Shown here in pieces: positions 10,986 to 23,700 of a DNA stretch of 64,000 nt (within the stretch, counting starts at the first letter, position 1; each line of letters starts with the position of its first letter). The notes under the pieces were generated by a model that worked only from the letters and a program-made list of their open reading frames with translations, made no database searches and had not been told where the DNA came from. The translations under genes were made by a program, and so were the position numbers. The stretch lies in the NCBI GenBank assembly GCA_004369045.1, contig ML213514.1:170596-234595 (forward strand), written 5' to 3'. The stretch is from Heliocybe sulcata (Eukaryota > Basidiomycota > Agaricomycetes > Gloeophyllales > Gloeophyllaceae).

Positions 10986-11599
10986 ATGCTCTCCAACGCT
11001 GTGCGACGCGTCGCCGACCCTTCTCGGGCGCTGCGGCTGTCGTCAACGTCATTGCGCACTTTCAGCAATGTACCTGCTAGACAGCACCCTGTTCCCGCCC
11101 CGTACAAGTACCCGGAGATGGAGGATCCTCAGCTTAATGGATACCCGAGACTCCCATATGTTTCCAGGCAATATCTGCCTCCGCGTGGCTGGGATGACCC
11201 ACAGATGAGGCGAAACTTTGGCGATACCGTATGTCCTACAGCTCATTTCTGACTATTCTGTTTCTCATGATCCTCTGCGTTCCTTTCCCCGAAATTGTCG
11301 GCAGTTGCACGAACAAGAGGAAATCCTCTCGATGTGGGGTCCTGATATCCCCGTTATTGCACCCCAGACAGCGCTTCGCCACTTTGGTATTGCCTTGCTA
11401 GGTTTCGCTGGCATCGGCTTGTTCTGTGCTGCGATCACGCCGGAAACCCCTTGTCTTCGTCGTCAATATCCGTTTGATGGATTGGAGAAGGAACTTGGCG
11501 GTGAAATAAACAAGGTATATCCGAGCTGCTGTTGTCAGCTGGCACACTAATCATCCATGACTCCAGGCTCGGGTGGAGGAGGAGATAGAGGAGGATTAA
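10986..11599 (+). CDS. NDUFB8-type subunit of mitochondrial complex I
   Basis: Exons 10986-11228, 11305-11514 and 11567-11599 give 161 residues. The N-terminus (MLSNAVRRVADPSRALRLSS) is an Arg/Ser-rich mitochondrial presequence. The centre carries YPRLPYVSRQYLPPRGWDDP, QMRRNFGDT and LHEQEEILSMWGPD, the signature of the NDUFB8/ASHI accessory subunit of the membrane arm. A single membrane helix (FGIALLGFAGIGLFCAAI) follows, and the tail is acidic (EEEIEED). Both introns keep phase 0. Length matches fungal homologues. Its role is structural, in assembly of the proton-pumping arm. Confidence 0.93.
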
Positions 11600-11704
11600 T
11601 GCCATCTCGCTTGACCTCGGTCTGCATGCTTCGTCCGCTTATGAATTTCACATCTACACCGGCGGATGGGTCCCCGGATTGATATTGAAGGACTATCGTC
11701 GGTA

Positions 11705-11740
11705 CTGCTCAGGTGCACGTAACTGCTCGGGTGCACGTAA
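11705..11740 (+). repeat. 18-base imperfect tandem duplication
   Basis: CTGCTCAGGTGCACGTAA is followed directly by the same 18 bases with one change (A to G). It lies between the convergent NDUFB8 and RAD2 genes. Confidence 0.7.
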
Positions 11741-11814
11741 GTGAATGAGTAGGATAGCTACAGATGTCCCGGGGACTCCGGTACACCATGTTGCAACTGC
11801 AACTTATAATTGCA

Positions 11815-14800
11815 TCATGCATCGCTAGAATCTTCTATGGCATCCGTCGCCGACCGACCAGCACCTCCGTATGCTTGTTTGGGGCGTGGACGTAGCTTTA
11901 CTGCAAGCGGCTGTTCGTCCACGTCACCCGATCCTGGCCGACTTCGACCCGCAAAGTCACTCGCATCTTGGTCTTCATCATCGGATTCCGCAGTTTTCTT
12001 GCGTTTCTTGGATGGCATAGCACGACCACTTCGGCCTCTGTTGGCCTTCGCGCCCGTACCTCGCTTTGCAGGCTTGCGCTGACCGGCGCTCTCTTTGTTA
12101 CTTGTACTCGCCGTTTTCCTCCGTTTCCGTGCCGGCGATGCATCATCAGACTCTCCAGCTCCGTCCCGAGGAGACGGACTTGTAGTGGCAGAGGCACTGT
12201 CTTTCGACTTGGAGCGCTGATCCCTGAAGTTTCTGACGACCTCTTGCAAGCGCTTGCTTGTATAAGCCTGCCTTTTCCGAGGGGCGTACGTTCCGCTGCC
12301 AGCGGTCACGTCAAAGAAAGTGTCCAAGTTGCCTTGTCTATTCATCGCGGCCGTCTGCACAATTAGGTCATCATCAAGACACATCAAGGGTGGGTGAAAG
12401 CATGTCTCACCTGGCCGCGCTTGCCGACTTTTTGTATAATGGGCAGCAACAAGTCGTCTACTTTGGATTGACCCCACCCGAGCTCTTCGTGAAGGAATCT
12501 GCTGACAATGTCAGAGCTTGTCACTGCTTTAGTAATAGGGTCCAACATACCCGCGCAGCGCGTCGAGATCCGGCAAACCCCACTTGAATGGTTCCTCGGA
12601 GGAGTCCACAGTAGGATGATAGTAGGCGTCCCTCTGGTTCTGGCATCAGCGATGCAAGGTTATACGTGGTCATGGCAATATCATACTCACTACTGCGGGA
12701 TTAGGCCACTCAGGAGGTAAGTATAAGTCCTTGAATCGCTTCTTCTGCAGGGTCAAATGAGCAGGGTGAGTAACCCTCTACGTAGAAGACCCTTACGAAA
12801 CGCTTGCGGAAACTTGACTTGTTATCGGCTTCATTGTCTTTCCCAGACTGGACTCTAGACCACCAGTCCTTGAATTTGTGCAGTCCGTCCTCCCCAGGGA
12901 ACTCGGTCATCAACTCCATTGCTACGACCGGCCCCACCCGCGGTAGGCCTTCTACGTAGTCGCTTCCCAGCAAGTACGCCAGTCGTATTAGTTTGTCACG
13001 ATCGAGCCCCAACTCGCGGGCTAGATCCGACAACAGGAAGCATTCCACGGTTTTCGACTGATTGAACATATTCTTGTACACTCGCAGGCCACCGAACAGG
13101 AAGACATCAGAGTCGTCGGTTATAACTCCATCAACGAGCTCCAGTCGCACAAGTTCAGCGCATTGCGCTTCGGCTTCCATGGGTGCGGTTATGTATGGGA
13201 TGCCGAACAAACGCAACATGGTCTGTGGAAGGTGTTTCAACCTCATGCGTTATCAGTCATCGTCAGCGGCAGGAGTTCTCACCATAATTTGTGCAACCAT
13301 TTGATGCGTGATGTCTTCGGAATCACGCATCGCAATCTTCCTTTGCTCATTCAACGTCTTTATTTCCGCGTCAATTTCGCTTCGCACATCTTTAAGGTCT
13401 CGTCCTTTGACTTGCGAGATGAACCGCGCGAATTCGCCCTCTTCAGTAGCAGGGTCCATTTCCTGCGCTGCGTCCCATCCTTCATCGATAACATTTAGCT
13501 CCTCCACTGCGGGCAAATGGGGTTCCATGCCATGATCATCTGCAGGTGATGAACTTTGGCCTCGGGCAAGAGGCTGAATAGGTTCGTTAGTGTCACTGCG
13601 TGCTCGAAGCACAGGCGAGGAGAAGGCATGCCCGCTATCGATATCGTCATCGGATAGTTGTGTCACTGATGGTTGGTCTTGCCTCGGCCCCACATTCCTC
13701 GCTATTCCTTCCGTTTCCGTCACAGCTCTATTGCTAGTGAAGTACTCGGTAGGATGGAGTACCGACGGGTCTGGGCTGCCGGGAGTATTGTCCGGAATAA
13801 AGTGTCCAGACTCGCCATGTGAGATATAACCTGTCGGTGCATTCGTAACGGGTGCGACGACGACTTCCATGTCATCCTCGGAGTCACTTAGCAAATCCTC
13901 TGCCGAATGGCTAGGGGACTCAGGCCTCCCAGCTGGAACGTCAAGCGGCTCCGAGACATTGCCTCCTGTACGAGCAGTCGAATCTTCCTCCACTGCTGAA
14001 CCTCGTGGGCTTCCCATGCTGGAGTCTGGGCCGCTGGGAAGGAGTAAACTGGGCTGACCGAACAAAGAAGCTGGTGTAGGTCCAGGCCGGCTTGCCTGCC
14101 CGAATGACGACCGAGTAGGCCGAATCGGCACATTTCCTATGGACAAAGCAGTCTCAAGCCTTGAGGGAGAGGCGTACAGGTCATCCATGTCCCAAGCACT
14201 ACTAGAAGATTTCTTGGGAGATGATGGGTTGGAGCGCTCGAGAATGGATGGGGAAACGCCGCTCTCACCAGCAGAACTGGATGATGCAGCCGCATTCTCA
14301 CTAGAGACCTGTCGGCGGTGCTCCTTCCGAGAAGCCTGGAGTGCCTGCTCGAGCTCGAAATCCTCTGCTTGTTCGAGGGACTCTTGCATTGCAACGGCTA
14401 GTTCGGGACCTTCATCTGAGTTGTCACTAGCTTCCGGTTCAAGCTCAGGTTCTTCGGGCTCAAACAACGCTTTCTTCTGTGGTTTTGCAGCCCGCGTTGA
14501 CGGCTTCCTAGGTGACTGCCGCTTGGCAATGGCTGCAAGGGCCATTCCGCGACGGAACTCTCTGAGATCGGAATCCATCGAAGCAGACGGGGCACTTGGG
14601 AAGGGGACTTCAATAATTATCACCACCGGCGCCATTGTACCATACTCACATGTCTACTTCCTCCATCCCCATGTCACTGTCGCTGTCATCGTCCCGTGGC
14701 ATTTCGTCTTGGTCAATCTGAATGGGCTTGTCTTGCGTGCCTTCATCACGAATACCCAAGACCCACCCACCCTCCGCTCCCTGATTTTTCACAAGCACGT

Positions 14801-15928
14801 ATTGTTTGTTTCTTTCACTAGCGATCCGAACGGGTATGGCAATATGCGCGTGACCAATACTGTCCGTCGTCACCAGAAGCTGTTGTGTCAACGCATTTCG
14901 CTGCTTGAGGTTCTTGATTTGCTGTCTAGAGAAGTCCAAAGGTGTACGCGAGTTGCGCAGCATATTTTGCAAGCGGTCATACGACGTCTGCCGTGACTTG
15001 AGCCGCAGGTCACCAATAATCTCATACTGGACCTCAGTAGGGAGTTCACGAAATGCCGGCGAGGCGATATCGAAGTCTTCAGGCCGCATTTCCTCAATAA
15101 ACGTACGCAGCTCTTCTTCAGTCGCCAAGCGAGGATCCGGCGCAGCAGATCGAGTCGCGTTGGCAATGACCTCGTCCATATTGAGCTCTGGTAGTTTGTA
15201 AGGATCGTGGTCGTGAAAACGAGACTTTTTCTTATTGGAAGTAGGGCTTGGGTCGCTGGACTTCGGTTGATCGGCTACTTTAACAGGAGTTTGAGGGGCA
15301 GAGCCGTCGATATCCTCAAGATAGACTGTATCCCCATCCATGACTCTGCTTGGAGCCTTGTCTTTTCCTTTCCCATTAAACCTATGGCCACGCAAATGAG
15401 ATTATTTCAGAGGCTGTTTTCTGATAATACTCACTGTTGAGCCTGTTCCAAAGCTTTCCTTCGGAGCTGAGCAGCCAGCAACTTCTCAGCTACTCGGGCA
15501 TGACTCTCGGCTGCCCCTGCCTTCTTCTTCTTTCGTTCAGACTAAGAGCAGCATCACTGTTAGGGTCAAGCATGACTAAGATGAAGTATTCGCAACACGC
15601 ACAAGGGTGTTCCTCTTCATGGCAGGAGCTCCTCCATCAAACACAAATACAGGCTTGATTCCGTAGAATAGTAATTTACAGATCCGCCGCAGGAAGCCCA
15701 GAACGTGAGCATTGACCAGAGCACGGCCTTCTTTATCCCGCATAGTCGCCTGGAATTGATAGATCCATATGCTCGAGTCTATAGCCATCGATTTGCCTTC
15801 CATCGTCTCTAGCCTGCGTTCAGTAATTAGCAACGCTCAGCACTGTAGCATGTGGTGAGGGGGACAAGGCCCTACAAGACTGGCCGGCCCACCGGCGTCA
15901 GCAGCTCCCACAAGGACTTGACTCCCAT
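11815..15928 (-). CDS. RAD2: XPG/RAD2 structure-specific endonuclease of nucleotide excision repair
   Basis: The first exon (ATG at 15928) reads [18 protein letters not shown] and splices to [20 protein letters not shown], the XPG N domain with its metal-binding Asp. [15 protein letters not shown] follows. The long acidic spacer typical of XPG covers about 14600-13300 and includes a ubiquitin-interaction-like helix ([13 protein letters not shown], then [10 protein letters not shown]). The I domain follows ([19 protein letters not shown], then [12 protein letters not shown]) with all expected acidic residues, then the helix-hairpin-helix [19 protein letters not shown]. Near the C-terminus QGNLDTFF fits a PCNA-binding PIP box, and the tail is Lys/Arg-rich with nuclear-localisation character. 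It makes the 3' incision during excision repair, with TFIIH. Length of about 1,200 residues fits. Confidence 0.93.
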
Positions 15929-17044
15929 CGCGGATTAGCGTCACGGTAATTAGTATTATAGGCAAGCTAGAGTACGACCAAAGGCTACTGAGATGGCGGT
16001 AAGTATTAGAATCTCGGACTGGTACCGATGGCGCCCGGCTGTGGTCACGGTGGCGGAGACAAGACGCGCCACATTGATCAAATTCGGAATTGGAAGTCTT
16101 CATTCACGATGATCAGTAACTCCCCACGGCGAATTATTCTGACTCGCAATGACTATTAGTTTGTACTCGACCCTGAAGTTCGACCTCTAGCACTATCTCA
16201 TCCAGCAACGAGTTGTGCAAAGCCAGATGCTCTCGGACGCAGAGCAAGCATCGCTCTCTGTACGCACTGGCAGTCTTTAAATGCAGTACAGACACCAGTC
16301 GGTCCAGAAGCAGGCCATAGATGCACAATTGGTGGGACGACGCGGTATAGCTGTGCTTTTCCCATGTACCAATGCGCGGACCCTGGGCACAACAATCTTC
16401 ATCATCAGTCCGTCAAACGAGCAGCCGCCGGCCCCGACATTGAGCCAGAAATAGGGCGCTCCTTGTCAGCGGCGCTGCGGGCCTTGGTGAGTAAGAAGAA
16501 GAGGTAGGTGGTAAATGCGGTGACGGGTACTGACTAGTACTAGTAGACTGCTTTGGGGAGCACCGGGATATCAGCCCCTGGCAATGTACTAGGTCCGTTA
16601 CGAGATCCCGCTGCTGATGTGGGAAATATGTGCCAAACGAAATCTGCGGGCTCTTGTCAGGCATCCCTGCAATGGACCCCAACTTCCCATGGACGTCAAT
16701 CCTGCAGACAGACTAAAGCGCCCTCCACCGATTTACATTCTTTGTCGCTATGACCACAGCAGGCTGGAGGGACTGGACTTCCGGAAGTGGCGGCGTACAC
16801 TAAAATACAAGATCAGGCCTCATCCAAGCAATATCAATCAAACATGCGCGATAAGCGGACGCTTCAAGTGCTCTCACATGCCACGGAACCATACTATCAT
16901 CCACAATGGGAATCGTGTTTTGACTCTTTCCTTGCGCTAACAATCATATCATACGCACAGAGGTGACTGTCCGCACAGGCCTGACAATTGCCCAAGGACT
17001 ACCTGCTTCTGAACTATTAGTCTTGCGCTCCGTGTGCCTTTCAC
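15929..17044. other. Gene-poor stretch, 1.1 kb
   Basis: This lies between the divergent RAD2 and arrestin-like genes. A 64-codon minus-strand frame at 16134-16328 (LLLDRLVSVLHLKTASAYR) has a coding-like look but no neighbours that continue it. I could not tie it to a family. Otherwise nothing recognisable. Confidence 0.4.
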
Positions 17045-17050
17045 TATAAA
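17045..17050 (+). promoter_or_regulatory. TATA box candidate
   Basis: TATAAA lies 51 bases before the ATG of the arrestin-like gene. The position is plausible for a fungal core promoter, but such a short word is weak evidence. Confidence 0.4.
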
Positions 17051-17101
17051 GCAGCGACAGCAGCATTCCGAGCCGAGTATTACAGGTCGTCACTTCTCGG
17101 A

Positions 17102-18867
17102 ATGGAGCCCCCTCCCACTTACGAGGCCCCTTCGTACGTATCCACGATATTGGCAGTCAATGGAGACTGAGCGATTGCTGGAATAGTTACCTCGGCTTAG
17201 ATATAGCCAACGCATCGGTCCCCTTCAGTTCCATCAATACCACGGTTCCGTCGTATGCGTTCTCTAGTGAACTCCCTGATAATCTGGCTTTTCTCCAAAC
17301 TACGCGGCCGGGTTCTTCAGGAGAAGCCGCGCCATCGCAGCAGCCTCGAGCGCTAACGGAAAACAGTTACAATTTGTACGACAATAGAGGACGGTCATGG
17401 ATGACCTTGAAACTGAAGAGTCATGCTCTGTCGCCAACATTGCTTCCCGCATATTACGAGGGCGATCCTATTACAGGAAGCTTACACCTGTGCCTGCGCC
17501 ACCCGGATTCAATAAAAGCTATTGGTCTAAAGGTAACTGATTGCTTAATGTGTGGTCGTTGCGCAGCTAAATTCCCGAGGTAAGATCACTGGACGGCTCA
17601 TCAACACCCGCACATCGGGATATGATATCTTCTGTCGTTTGAAACACACTGTTTGGTCCGCATTCATGGGTGACCGAGGAACCCGAGCGCTGCACAACCC
17701 AGCCCAGGAGAATATACAGCCAAACTCAAAGGTCCCTATAGTTGGCCATTCTCCATCGAATTACCTCCAGAAGTCTACGTGAGGGGGGTGGCGTACCCGC
17801 TACCACCTACGTTCCAGGACAAGGACGTACAGTTTACTGTGCAATATGATATCAGCGTGCGTTTGCGACGGGGCCGAATGCAGACAGACAGCAAGTAAGT
17901 CGAATACTTCTGCGAGACGGGAACTGCTCCATTGTTCTGGACATAGGCTTGGTACGGCTATTGGCTTTCTTTCTTATAGGCGCCCACCCCCTCCTTCCAT
18001 CTTCCGGCAATTATCGTACCTCCAGAGTATCCCTTTACTTGGTCCCGAAGAGGATAGAGAGGGGTGGATCTCTCTGCATTCCGTGCAGATCTCAGGCTCG
18101 GTATTCAAGATACGTCCCGTCCGCGCAACATGCGAGGTGAGTTAATGTCTTCGGGACAAACCTTGCAATAGTCTCATATCCGGGTGCGCAACCTGTGGGT
18201 AGCGCAACCTGTAGGTCCCAGCTGATGCCAGCAAGGCTGCTAATGAACCCATGACGTTCCCAACAGCTATGCTACACGAGAGGCAGCGTTATACCATGCT
18301 TCCTGAGTATCAAAAGCGATGACCGCCATGTACTGGATCTACTATCATCGCCGAAAGCTCCCCTTGTACACTTGGTGCAAAGAGTGGGGTTCCAGGCCAA
18401 CAACACCGGAGAGAGAGATGTACAAGCCGCCCCATCGCGCATAGCGGTCAGTGTAACCTCCGAATCCAACATGGCCACTGCCGTATGGTGGCCACCTGCC
18501 GATGAAGGCTCAATAGTGCGCAACGAGCGAAGGTTGGAGGGCGAAGTCCATCTACCGTCGGGCCTTACACCGACCTGTACGTTTCCCGGATTCGTGGTAA
18601 CTGTGAGAGATACAGATTGTCTTCGAGGGCATTGCTGTATGCTGATCTAATGGCTAGTATTCTCTTGTGATGTACCGTTTCGAAGCAGCTGGATATGCTC
18701 CCAGTTCCAGCGGTACTGAATCTGTGGCATCCGTCGATGTTGAGATTGTGACGGCCCATGCTGCAGGGCCGCGTGCCCGACGATACGCGCCTCCTGCTTA
18801 TCATTCGGCTGCAGAGTCTCGTAGCTTCCCTACGGACGCTGGTTTTTTCGAAGCCCGATATCCTTGA
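17102..18867 (+). CDS. Arrestin-like (ART/alpha-arrestin) protein
   Basis: The ATG at 17102 opens MEPPPTYEAPS, a PPxY-type motif (PPTY) that in alpha-arrestins recruits Rsp5/NEDD4 ubiquitin ligases. After the first intron the beta-sandwich N domain appears: WMTLKLKSHALSPTLLPAYY, EGDPITGSLHL, KITGRLINT, then the WPFSIELPPEVYV region and VQFTVQYDISVRLRRGRM. The C-domain half carries SVQISGSVFKIRPV, LTPTCTFPGFVV and LVMYRFEAAGY, ending at 18867. Alpha-arrestins are adaptors for endocytosis of plasma-membrane transporters. Six or so introns. The exact joints near 17540-17580 and 18130-18270 were not fixed. Confidence 0.8.
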
Positions 18868-19318
18868 TTTTTACAACGTGGGAAGTTACTTTGTTATACT
18901 GGACTTATCCAGCAGTACATTTAGGTGCAGTTATAATTACCCGTATGTCGCTGTATAGGTTTCTCTCTACTTGTTATTATGTATTCGCGCCGCAACTTAA
19001 GGTCGTGAGCGTATGTCAATGCCACAAGACAGCCGAAAGTGGCCGGTGAGCTCGCTCTCTTGGTCCTTATTCGCTCATCGAGATGAGACGGGCACAACAC
19101 CGCAACGTACGCGGAGTGCCCAGATGTCTGTAAACAAGGTTGAATAAATGATCTAGTAGTGAAGAGGAGAGCCTGCACCTGAGAGTCTGGGACTAGTCGT
19201 GCAGAAGCCTTGTCCAGCAAAGCGAATCGCTGTAGTTCCACGAAAGGCACTGCAGCCACGGGCACGTGGAAATCTGATCCTTCCTTCTACGGTAACCGGT
19301 CCTTTCCCGTCGAATTTC
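18868..19318. other. Intergenic stretch
   Basis: About 450 bases with the 3' flank of the arrestin-like gene and the promoter of COX11. AATAAA-like sequence occurs at about 19143. No gene seen. Confidence 0.4.
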
Positions 19319-20433
19319 ATGTCTCTCCGACTATCCCTACGACGCTTACCGCCGAATCTATTATGCACCAAAAGCTCGGCTAGCTTTACAGTACAGTCGC
19401 GGAGCAAAAGTTGCTTCCATGCTCTGTGGAACGGGCGTGTACGAGCGACCAATTCTCTTCAGAGGCAACAATGTCTTGCACCGAACCCTTGGTACCCTGT
19501 CTGGAGAGGGATGTCGAACAACGCTGGGAGGCCTGGTCCTTCACTTGCACGGCATCCAAGCGGGAGGCCCATGACTCGAAATGAAGTATATGCGGCAAAG
19601 AACAAGAGTTTGATGATGTACACAACTGCTGTCGTATGTGCCTGCACAATACTTGTTTGCACTGCGACCTAACTTTCCAAGATCGTCCTGGTAGTCGGAG
19701 TGACTTTTGCTTCCGTACCACTGTACCGCGTGTTTTGCGCTGCTACAGGGTTTGCAGGGACGCCCGTTGTTGGCCAGGGCAAATTCGAGGCAGAGCGACT
19801 TGTTCCGGTGGAAGGCGCTCGTCGGATCAAGGTTCACTTCAACGCGGACACTTCGGACCAGCTACCATGGAAGTTTATACCCCAGCAGCAGTACGTTACT
19901 GTGCTACCTGGGGAGACAAGTCTGGCGTTCTACAGGGCGAGGAACAATTCGGACAAGGACATCGTTGGGATCGCCACATATAATGTTACACCCGATAGAG
20001 TGCGTGCTCTGCCCTTCCGGTACAATCCACCTGATTGTTGCATCTTGGCCTCCGGCGTCTTTCCGGTGGTCATTAGATTGCACCTTATTTTGCCAAGGTC
20101 GAATGCTTCTGCTTTGAGGAGCAGAAGTTATTAGCCGGCGAAGAAGTGGATATGCCGTTGCTGTTCTTCATCGACAAGGACATTCTTGACGATCCAACAT
20201 GTCGCAAGATTGATGACGTTGTGCTGTCCTACACCTTCTTTAGGTACGACCATATGACTGCGCGCTTCGGTCCGGGTCTGATTCTTCTTCTTTCTGAACC
20301 TAGGGCGCGTCGGAATGCCCAAGGCAATCTGGAGCCTGATGCGCCGGAGGGTGTTGTCCAGAATTCGCTTGGGTTTGGCGAATACGAGCACGCCCCCAAG
20401 GCAGAGCATCGTAAGAGGCAAGAATCGTCGTAG
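19319..20433 (+). CDS. COX11: COX11, copper chaperone for cytochrome c oxidase
   Basis: The ATG at 19319 begins MSLRLSLRRLPPNLLCTKSS, an Arg-rich mitochondrial presequence. The anchor region RNEVYAAKNKSLMMYTTA joins after an intron to IVLVVGVTFASVPLYRVFC, the single inner-membrane helix and its family hallmark. The soluble CtaG domain follows: VEGARRIKVHFNADTSDQLP, VLPGETSLAFYRARN and IVGIATYNVTPDR. After another intron comes the copper-binding VECFCFEEQKL, with both Cys of the CFCF motif, then MPLLFFIDKDILDDP. The end at 20433 is a hydrophilic tail. Cox11 delivers copper to the CuB site of Cox1. Confidence 0.93.
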
Positions 20434-20713
20434 TCGTAGAGTAGACATGGAAATCAGAACTGTTCTCCTCCCCCGCATGCATGATGGCTGCCTTCGCTGC
20501 ATCTGACTGCATCTGTCGATTACGGGAAAAATAGTTCTAGCTCGCCCTGACAGGCCTGAAGAATGACGTGCATCATTTCTCGGGACTCGTGGGCGGTGGA
20601 TAGCATCAGGAGATCGCGAACCAACAACAAGGCGTGAAGCCGGGTGCGCGTATATTCTTCTGACTCCCATCCCCGCCCAGCCCGTTTTCTCATTCTCGCT
20701 GCCGCCGCCGACG

Positions 20714-23700
20714 ATGGCATCCGTCTCCTCTGCGGGCAAGACTATGGCGAGCACCCAGTGGGAAAACCGCAACCGCGGCTTTGTGCCACCTTCTGAACTC
20801 AAACAGTGGAGGCAATCTACAGTTCCCCACGAATTTCGTCAGCAGGGCAATATCGAGCAGCCTGACGAGCCCGCCGCACCCACGACACCGCCGCCGCCAA
20901 TGCCGTCCTCATCGTCTGCTCCGTCGACGCCGCCACAGCCGGGAAAGCCTGTGCACAATCATTCACGGTCTACTTCGTCGTCCTTCTTCTCGTTTCGCAG
21001 CAGAAACTCCAGTCAGGCACAGGCAGATTCTCACCAGCAATCTCATTCAGCGGCATCGGCGCCACAGCCTCTGTCGCCTGGCGGTCCTGGCGCCTCGAAC
21101 GTGTCCACGCTAGCGCGAACCACGACCAACGAATTCGGTCAACGCGCACCACAAATGGACGGCCCACAGCCCGCGCCTCCGACTCAGCACCCACCGCGCC
21201 CGAGCATGCAAGGCCGCACCTCGACCTCAATCTCGCAGCCCGCGGCTCAGCCTCTGCACCCCGAGATACGGTCCGTTGTACAACTCAATCTGGCGCACAC
21301 GAACAAGGTGTATCAGTGGGGAAAGCTAACCCGACGCATCGAGCGCCAGCCGGATGGGCAGCGTCCAGCGAAGGAGGAAGGATGGACAGAGGTGTGGGCT
21401 CAGCTGAGTGGCACGATCCTCAGTATCTGGGACATGAAAGAAGTCGAGGAGGCGGGAAAGCAGGGCAGGGAGGTTCCGCCTAGCTACATCAATATTACCG
21501 ATGCTGTAAGCTCGATCGGTGTCTCATACATGCTAGAATGTTCCTGCTCATGTGGTGCTCTAGTTCGTGCAAGTTCTGGGTGCTGTAACTGTCCCTGCAA
21601 CTCCCACCGTCCCCGCTCAGAAGTACACCAACGTGATAACACTCAATACGGCTGGATCGAATCTCATCCTGTTCTCCTGCCCTTCGACGCCTGCACTGAT
21701 ATCATGGGCATCTGCGATACGTCTCTCTGCTTGGGAGAAGTCCCGCTTGGAAGAGATCTACACTTGCCATCTTATCAGGATTACTCTTAAAGAGGGTAAG
21801 CGCTTGGGCAGATGAGCATTCCAACATACGATATTGAATCATTCTACCTGGCAGGTGCTAACTGCCCGACGACGCTGGCGAAGGGAAGAATGGAAGGTTG
21901 GGTGCGAATACGCGTCGCCGGGCAGACCGACTGGAAACGTCTGTGGATGGTTGTAGCGGCGGGCACCGGTTCTGGTCGCGCTCCAGATACCCCATCAGGC
22001 GAGGGCCGTCCCGAGTCACCCACCGCACCACGGAAGAAACGCAGGTCAACCTTGTTTGGGAGGGAACACAGTCCTCAGCAGGAAGGCCCCATCATATCCC
22101 TGCACAACTCCCCCAAGCCGAAAGACAAGAAACGGCCTGTGCTGACGATGCAAGCTGTCACTCAGGCGTTCGCCGTATACCCTGAGCGCCCTGATCTCAT
22201 TAGTCGAAGTACGCTCATCAAGCTGGAAGGAACAATTGGAGAGGAAGAGATGGCGGTGAGTATGAGGAATAGGCAGGCTTGGCTGCTGGTAATGCCCGAG
22301 CTGGAGGGCGGGAACGTGCAGGCGGCGGAGATGTTGAGGTGGTTGATAGGTGCGTGCGTCTTTACTCACCGTGGATATCAGCTCAGCTTGTCCCAACGTC
22401 TACAGCCATCCACGATTCATTCGAGCTTTATGGCCGCCCAAATCCATACCTTCAGGACCCTCGAGACCCCGCATCTCTTATGTTCGCATACCCTGTCGGT
22501 CCCCATAAAGATGTAGGTGTCAGCATATGCGGTTTGCTCAACCTGAGCTGATGTTCCCACCAGCTGCTCTTTTTAGATCGCGAACTAGCAGAGACGGTCG
22601 ATCCTCGTGATGATCGCACGGCTGTGGTGAGACAGCGGTTCACGGACATCCTGCATGAGCGTATGCGTACCCTTGGCCCCGAGAATCAGGCGCGGGCGGT
22701 CACGAGCGAGCAAGCAGGAGGAAACAAGATGCCGGATAATGCACCCCGGTTGCCGCCCTTGCCTGAAATGTCGCCCGAAGAGAGTGATGCTCTGCCTCAA
22801 TTACCGCCTCTGAGCTTTGATTCAGGGTCGTCATCTCAGGTCCGTACACCCGAAAAACGCATGTTGACGCCCATCACGGAAAGGAGTGTGCGGGAGAGCC
22901 CGACTGATGTGCAGAGTCCCCCGAGTACTCAGCATTCTGGAGGAAGTGTGGGGCGGAGGCCGTCTGCGCGTCTGGACGGCGTACAACCGCCGCCTATCCC
23001 TGAAGCACCTCAAGAGCAGGAGTCCGTGTCAAGTCCGAACTTAACGACGAGCCCTGCGCAGGGTAATATGGAGCTGGAGGGCAAACACAGTGAAGACTCG
23101 CACAGTGGTGCACCCGGGTCAAGGCCGGATTCTAAGTTTAGTCACGACTATAGATCGAAGTTGGATGACGGTGGAATTGATAATACCGCGCACGCCCCCA
23201 CGTCCCCGGCCTCGGGCAGACCTTCTTTGTCCATATCCTCTCCAAGGCCGATGTCTCCCCCAGTCCCTGCCAAGAGCCCTGGCAGGTCAGCTTTGCCTCC
23301 TCTGCCATCACCTTCCACAAGTGCGACGTCTCTTGGGCGTGGCGTTCCGCCGCGTACACCTTCTCCTCCTCATTCCGTGCTGACTTCTCCATACTCTGCG
23401 ATGCACGATTCGCCTGCCAAGCGCTTCGCCGAACGAGAGTCGATGGACAGCCTGCCTCCTCGTATTTCGCAAGACTGGCAGCCCTTGCCGAGTCCAAACC
23501 GTGACCAGCCAGTTCCTCCTCCCCCGCCCGTCCCTGCTAAACCTCCCTCTGTGGCCAGCCACAACAATGACAACCTTTTGGCTGACGCGGGGGCTGCGCT
23601 GTACTACATGCAAATCCAGCAAGATGGTGGCGTCGCACCCAAGCCTGCCCGACCCCCGCCGGTCGGTAGCGAGGACGAGGAGTCTGACTATGGCGAAGAC

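Noticed and set aside
14139-14996. 285-codon plus-strand frame
   Set aside because: It is antisense to the RAD2 spacer, whose biased composition opens the opposite frame.
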